From assembly GCA_963792075.1 (NCBI GenBank), contig CAWBUW010000012.1, forward strand, positions 2,356,001 through 2,420,000: a stretch of 64,000 bases of DNA, given 5' to 3'. Of the stretch, positions 60,043 through 64,000 are shown piece by piece. The position numbers were made by a program, and so were the translations under genes. The notes beneath the pieces are model-generated. The model saw only the letters and a list, made by a program, of their open reading frames with translations, did no database searches and was not told the origin of the DNA. The stretch is from CAWBUW01 sp963792075. GTDB lineage: Bacteria > Chloroflexota > Anaerolineae > Anaerolineales > UBA4823. Every line of letters begins with the position of its first letter. Position 1 is the first letter of the stretch.

Positions 60043-61156
60043 TCTACCGGCTCGCCGGTCCATGTTCCCCTACCGTATTTCCTTGGAACCCAGGCTGACC
60101 GAGCCGCCGCGCTGGTTCCCGGCGGCTGTTTCGCTTGGTGCAATCGTGGTTGCGTTGATTTTGGGGGGCGTGCTCATCGCACTTGCGGGCGGCGACCCGC
60201 TGCGGTCTTATGCTCATATCGCTCGCGCCTCGTTCGGTGATATCGGCGTTTTCTCCGATACGATTGTCAAGGCGACGCCGCTGATCCTGACCGGCCTGGC
60301 TTGCGCGGTCGCCTTCCGCATGAAGCTGTGGAATATCGGCGCGGAAGGGCAGTTCTTTGCGGGCGCGTTTGGCGCCAGCGCAGTCGTTCTGGTGCCGCTC
60401 TTACCCGCCGATACCTCACCCTGGATTTTTATTCCAGTCATGATGCTGGCGGGCATCCTGGCCGGGGCCTTGTGGGCTTTCCTCCCCGGCTTTTTGAAGG
60501 CGCATTACAACGTGAACGAGATCATTACCACGTTGATGATGAATTATATTGCGGTAGCCTGGAATAATTACTTCATTTTTGCTGTCTGGACAGAAGGCGG
60601 TTTCCAGATGACCCCTGTCTTTCCTGCCAATGCCTGGCTGCCTCGGCTGACGAATTACGCCGCACAGTTCCCTGGGCTTGCCGGCCTGACGACCCACCTG
60701 GGCTTGCTCTTTGGGGTGGTTGCCGCGCTCGTGGTCTGGTTTGTCCTGTACCGCAGTCGTTGGGGATATGAGATCCGTTTGATTGGGGATAACCCCAACG
60801 CAGCGCGTTATGCTGGCCTGAATATCTCCAAAAACACCATCCTGGTGATGATGTTCTCGGGTGCATTGGCCGGCCTGGCGGGGATGTCTGAGATTACCGG
60901 CGTGGTGCACCGCTTGCAAGGAGCAATTTCTCCCGGCTATGGTTTTACCGGAATTATTGTTGCCTGGTTGGCTAAATTAAACCCGCTGGTGGTGATCCTG
61001 GTCTCTATTTTGTTCGGCGCGTTGATCCTGGCCGGGCGCGAAATCCAACCTTCTGGAATCCCAAAGATGATCCAGGGCATTATTCTGGTGTGTTTGATCG
61101 CCAGCGATTTCCTGCTGCGCTATCGCATTCGCATCGTCAAGCAGGAGGAGGCATAA
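60029..61156 (+). CDS. Nucleoside ABC transporter permease (first)
   Basis: 375 aa, about nine to ten membrane helices. Family traits: LACAVAFRMKLWNIGAEGQFFAGA, HYNVNEIITTLMMNYIA, and GYEIRLIGDNPNAARYAGLNISKNTIL. The N-terminal 30 residues are cytoplasmic. ATG 60029 has GGAGG 6-10 bases upstream and overlaps the ATPase gene by 14 bases. It pairs with the permease at 61158. Confidence 0.94.
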   Translation: MSSPNLPARRSMFPYRISLEPRLTEPPRWFPAAVSLGAIVVALILGGVLIALAGGDPLRSYAHIARASFGDIGVFSDTIVKATPLILTGLACAVAFRMKLWNIGAEGQFFAGAFGASAVVLVPLLPADTSPWIFIPVMMLAGILAGALWAFLPGFLKAHYNVNEIITTLMMNYIAVAWNNYFIFAVWTEGGFQMTPVFPANAWLPRLTNYAAQFPGLAGLTTHLGLLFGVVAALVVWFVLYRSRWGYEIRLIGDNPNAARYAGLNISKNTILVMMFSGALAGLAGMSEITGVVHRLQGAISPGYGFTGIIVAWLAKLNPLVVILVSILFGALILAGREIQPSGIPKMIQGIILVCLIASDFLLRYRIRIVKQEEA

Positions 61157-61157
61157 C

Positions 61158-62126
61158 ATGGATCTGCTGGTGATCTTGCAGGCAGGAGTTGCCACCGGCA
61201 CAGTGCTGCTATTTGCCACGCTGGGGGAGCTTTTCGCCGAACGCTCCGGAGTGTTGAACCTGGGTGTAGAGGGGATGATGTTGATCGGGGCGATGAGCGG
61301 TTTCAGCGTGGCTGTCGCAACGGGCAATCCATGGCTGGGAGTACTGGTCGCCATGATCGCGGGTGGGTTGATCAGCCAGGTGCATGCCTTCATCGTAATC
61401 ACGTTGCAGGCTGACCAGGTAGTCAGCGGCCTGTCGCTCACCATGTTGGGGACCGGGATCAGCCTGGTCCTGGGTGAAGGTCTTAGTAAGGCGGGGGCGA
61501 TTTCATTGCTGCCCAGATTCTCAATCCCGCTTCTTGAGAAGATCCCTTTCGTTGGACCGGTGTTTTTTACATCCCAAAGTGTGTTGGTGTACCTGGGCTA
61601 CCTGATGGTCCCCCTGGCCTGGTATTATATTAATTACACGCGCCCGGGCATGCACCTGCGCGCAGTGGGGGAATACCCGGCTGCCGCAGATACGATCGGA
61701 ATTAACGTCTACCGCCTGCGCTATTTCTATGTGTTCGTGGGAGGCGCGCTGGTGGGATTGGCAGGTTCGACTATCAGCCTGGCGGTAGCGCCAGGTTGGT
61801 TCAGCGAGCTGACCACAGCCGGACAGGGTTGGATTGCCGTGGGCCTGGTCATCTTCGCCCAGTGGGATCCTTTTCGGGCAGCCTTTGGATCGTATGCCTT
61901 TGGCGCCCTGCGGCGGCTGATCCTGGATATCCAGGGGCCAACGATGCTGTTCGGGTTGGCCAATCCTTTTTACTATAATCCGTATTGGGGATTCTTCCTG
62001 CAAATGCTGCCTTATGCCTTCACGATTATTGTGCTTGTGATCGGTTCGCAAGAAGCGATGCGCAAACGGTTGGGCTCGCCGGCAGCGCTGGGTAACCCTT
62101 ATGTCCGAGGCGAGCGGGGTCTGTAG
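61158..62126 (+). CDS. Nucleoside ABC transporter permease (second)
   Basis: 322 aa, about eight to nine membrane helices: GTVLLFATLGELFAERSGVLNLGVEGMMLIGAM, DQVVSGLSLTMLGTGISLVLG, GMHLRAVGEYPAAADTIGINVYRLRYFYVFVGGALVGLAG. It is one base after the stop of the first permease gene and has GGAGG upstream. Together with the ATPase and binding protein it makes a complete NupOPQ/RnsBCD-like importer. Confidence 0.94.
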   Translation: MDLLVILQAGVATGTVLLFATLGELFAERSGVLNLGVEGMMLIGAMSGFSVAVATGNPWLGVLVAMIAGGLISQVHAFIVITLQADQVVSGLSLTMLGTGISLVLGEGLSKAGAISLLPRFSIPLLEKIPFVGPVFFTSQSVLVYLGYLMVPLAWYYINYTRPGMHLRAVGEYPAAADTIGINVYRLRYFYVFVGGALVGLAGSTISLAVAPGWFSELTTAGQGWIAVGLVIFAQWDPFRAAFGSYAFGALRRLILDIQGPTMLFGLANPFYYNPYWGFFLQMLPYAFTIIVLVIGSQEAMRKRLGSPAALGNPYVRGERGL

Positions 62127-62213
62127 GACAAAACGACGGGCTGGCCTGGCGGCGATCAGGCCTGAACTGGCCGCAGTAAAAAACCTGAAGGGATAGGAGA
62201 ACAAAAGATTTCT

Positions 62214-63152
62214 ATGGCGCAGGTAATGTTTTCGGTAATCGCACCGATATTCAATGAGTTAGACAATCTGCCGGTGCTCTACCAGCGGGTAAAAGAAGTG
62301 ATGGACCAGACCGGCGAAAGCTGGGAGTTAGTCCTGGTGGATGACGGTTCCGTCGATGGTTCTACCGCCCGCATGCGTGAGCTGGCCGGACAAGATGAGC
62401 GCGTGCGCCTGGTGATTTTTGCGCGCAATTTTGGCCATCAGATCGCGGTGACGGCCGGCCTGGATTATGCGCGTGGCCAGGCGGTCGCCATCATCGACGC
62501 AGATTTGCAGGACCCGCCTGAAGTGATCCTGGATATGATTGCGAAGTGGCGTGAAGGATATGAGGTGGTATACGGCGTGCGCTCGGAGCGCGAGGGCGAG
62601 ACCTGGTTCAAGCTGTTTACCGCCAAGTTGTTCTACCGCCTGATCTACCGCATTACCGATGTCGAAATCCCCATGGATACGGGAGATTTCCGTCTGATCG
62701 ACCGCAAGGTGGTCAACGTTTTGAACCAAATGCGGGAGCGGCACCGTTTCCTGCGCGGCATGGCCTCCTGGGTAGGGTTCCGGCAGACTGGGGTCTTTTA
62801 TAAGCGGGCGGCGCGTTTTTCGGGGATAACGAAATACCCCTTGAAAAAGATGGTGAAGTTTGCCAGTGACGCCATTACCGGCTTTTCTTACCTGCCGCTG
62901 CAACTGGCAACCTATTTGGGTTTTGCTTCGGCCGGTTTGAGCATCCTGGCAATCCCGTTCGTGATCTCCCTCCGGCTGACGGGTTCTCATGAGCTCATGG
63001 GACAGGCAACCACGTTGATCATGGTGCTGTTCCTGGGAGGCGTGCAGTTGATTTGCCTGGGGATCTTAGGCGAGTACCTTGGGCGCTTGTATGATGAGGT
63101 GAAAGGGCGTCCATTATATATTGTACGCGAAGCGCCAGATAAAAACGAGTGA
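62214..63152 (+). CDS. GT2 glycosyltransferase, GtrB/DPM-like
   Basis: 312 aa. GT-A domain: VIAPIFNELDNLPVLY, LVDDGSVDGSTARM, ARNFGHQIAVTAGLDYARGQAVAIIDADLQDPPEV (DAD site), MDTGDFRLIDRKVV, HRFLRGMASWVGFRQ, then two membrane helices (about 225-290) and a cytoplasmic tail. It is typical of polyprenyl-phosphate sugar synthases and related to the gene at 53781, but with no overlapping acceptor enzyme. An AGGAG lies 12-16 bases before the ATG. It is 87 bases after the importer, so perhaps a separate unit. Confidence 0.93.
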   Translation: MAQVMFSVIAPIFNELDNLPVLYQRVKEVMDQTGESWELVLVDDGSVDGSTARMRELAGQDERVRLVIFARNFGHQIAVTAGLDYARGQAVAIIDADLQDPPEVILDMIAKWREGYEVVYGVRSEREGETWFKLFTAKLFYRLIYRITDVEIPMDTGDFRLIDRKVVNVLNQMRERHRFLRGMASWVGFRQTGVFYKRAARFSGITKYPLKKMVKFASDAITGFSYLPLQLATYLGFASAGLSILAIPFVISLRLTGSHELMGQATTLIMVLFLGGVQLICLGILGEYLGRLYDEVKGRPLYIVREAPDKNE

Positions 63153-63161
63153 AATTCCTGT

Positions 63162-63190
63162 TTGAAGAAATCCCCGCATGGTGGTATGAT
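63162..63190 (+). promoter_or_regulatory. Sigma70-type promoter with a long leader
   Basis: TTGAAG, a 17-base spacer and TATGAT, starting 10 bases after the GT2 stop. The predicted start near 63197 leaves about 360 bases before the next coding region. Confidence 0.55.
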
Positions 63191-63559
63191 ACAGGTTACT
63201 GGACGCGGGCGCAATGCCTGACCCCTTAGATCAATGCATGACTTAAAGACTTCAATACAAAGGTTGGCCTGGCTGCATGACAAAGGTTTACTTTCTTTGT
63301 GAAAGCAGCTTTGGGAGATTTGGGTCATTGCGCTGACGCGATCCTGCCTCATCTGAAAGGTGAACCGGCATTGGTTTGTATGAATTTCCCCTACAAACCG
63401 GTGCTAATCCCCTTTTTCCGTGGGGCCGCTGCGGTCTCGTGGGTGCTGAGAAGATCGACTTGAGCGGATGCACCGTTTGAGAGATGAACGACAAAGTACG
63501 ATCAAAGTTCTGGTGGCCTTTTCCGGCCAGCAGGACCTGTTGCTTTTTATGTGTGGGTA
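63191..63559 (+). other. Long leader or small-RNA region of unknown nature
   Basis: No open frame with protein-like content is seen. Local stems include GGTTTGTA/TACAAACC (63373-63398), GGTGC/GCACC (63442-63474) and TGGCC/GGCCA (63513-63529), followed by TTTTT at 63544-63548. The ends ACAGGT (63191) and ACCTGT (63535) could also pair. It matches no riboswitch or housekeeping RNA core that I know. Confidence 0.4.
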
Positions 63560-64000
63560 ATGAAGGTACTTTCAGAAGAAACTCTTGATCTAAAACAATT
63601 GGAGAAGGTGGTTGGCCCGGTCATCTTTGAGCGGGGCATCACCTATTACCACCAGGGCCGTGTCCAGGTGGATGTTGTGGACGAGGAATATGCCTCTTCC
63701 ACGGTAAGCGGGCGAGGCGGTGTGTATGATGTGCGCATCGAGCTGGATCGCAATCGCTTGTATTTCTATTGCGATTGCCCGTATGCAGCCGATGGCAAGA
63801 TCTGTAAACACTGTGTTGCCGCGGTAGCTGCAGTACGCGATCATTTGCGCCGGAGCCGTAAAGTTCGCTGGCAGGATCAGTTGGGCAAGCTGCTGCACAC
63901 CATGCAGGATGCCTCCCAGCCTTCCTCGTCCAGTTACGCTGTATTATTCAGCCTGCAGAATACATCCAATAATCCCACCCATCCGCAGTGGAAACTGGTG
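63560..64000 (+). CDS. SWIM zinc-finger protein, probable Snf2-type helicase N-terminus (cut by window edge)
   Basis: 147 codons from ATG 63560 to the window end. VVGPVIFERGITYYHQGRVQ and a SWIM motif YCDCPYAADGKICKHCVAAV (CxC...CxH arrangement) are what is found at the N-terminus of bacterial SWIM-Snf2 helicases. The ATPase part would lie beyond the window, so the helicase identity is inference from the N-terminus. The Shine-Dalgarno is unclear. Confidence 0.75.
   Translation, partial: MKVLSEETLDLKQLEKVVGPVIFERGITYYHQGRVQVDVVDEEYASSTVSGRGGVYDVRIELDRNRLYFYCDCPYAADGKICKHCVAAVAAVRDHLRRSRKVRWQDQLGKLLHTMQDASQPSSSSYAVLFSLQNTSNNPTHPQWKLV

Noticed and set aside
63360..63460. Cobalamin riboswitch core
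   Set aside because: Fragments such as CGGTGCTAATCC look similar, but the rest of the conserved core and the B12-box context are not there.

Overview
The window looks like a chromosome segment of an uncultured or little-studied member of the Chloroflexota, most likely Anaerolineae. This is an inference from gene content, not from a marker gene. The signs are monoderm-type features (FakA/FakB plus Asp23, lipoproteins with long Thr/Pro/Ser linkers, a dlt-like acylation operon), several Ser/Thr kinases carrying beta-propellers, moderately high GC in the core genes, and a peculiar set of intergenic hairpins. No rRNA, tRNA or CRISPR array was seen.

Layout. 1-1510: 5' portion of a GC-rich glycoside hydrolase family 3 gene, cut by the window edge. 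1579-11935: housekeeping block with a coiled-coil protein, recG-coaD, a FakB-FakB-FakA-Asp23 fatty-acid kinase operon, rpmB, rpe, a transmembrane Ser/Thr kinase and a YjjX-type NTPase. 12019-16313: Ca2+/H+ antiporter, SH3-like protein, DUF971 protein and two response regulators. 16418-21221: a phosphosignalling operon (FHA protein, J-domain/VWA fusion, PP2C phosphatase, Ser/Thr kinase with an eight-bladed propeller). 21519-25592: cNMP-binding protein, an amidohydrolase-CYTH fusion, CinA and a small membrane protein. 25689-30833: complete livKHMGF branched-chain amino acid importer. 31265-36542: a membrane protein, gyrB, and a receptor-like kinase with an extracellular TolB-like propeller. 36548-42282: an operon (DltX-like microprotein, MBOAT, two SGNH proteins, ACP, acyl-AMP ligase) resembling the dlt pathway but apparently built for a fatty or other organic acyl group. 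42602-43501: folD.

43570-49660 is an AT-rich accessory island. It contains decayed lipoprotein and other fragments, an HNH nuclease, a DUF6414-like protein with an internal run of eight G, a frameshifted SSB-like gene, a PD-(D/E)xK nuclease-like protein, a protein with a nitrilase-like signature, and a truncated transposase. It may be a defence locus.

49803-62126 is a purine salvage and uptake region (8-oxoguanine-type deaminase, adenine deaminase, GntR regulator, BMP-type nucleoside ABC importer) with two membrane glycosyltransferase genes in the middle. A second GT2 gene follows. The window ends in the first 147 codons of a SWIM zinc-finger protein, preceded by a long unexplained leader.

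Two repeat systems run through the window. The first is a set of long, usually perfect hairpins, most with three-base loops, sitting in intergenic gaps. Their arms differ, but the G/T-rich arm almost always comes first on the + strand, whatever the gene direction. The second is a MITE-like element present twice (31114-31220, 42497-42565) with terminal inverted repeats and flanking direct repeats; one copy carries one of the hairpins inside it.
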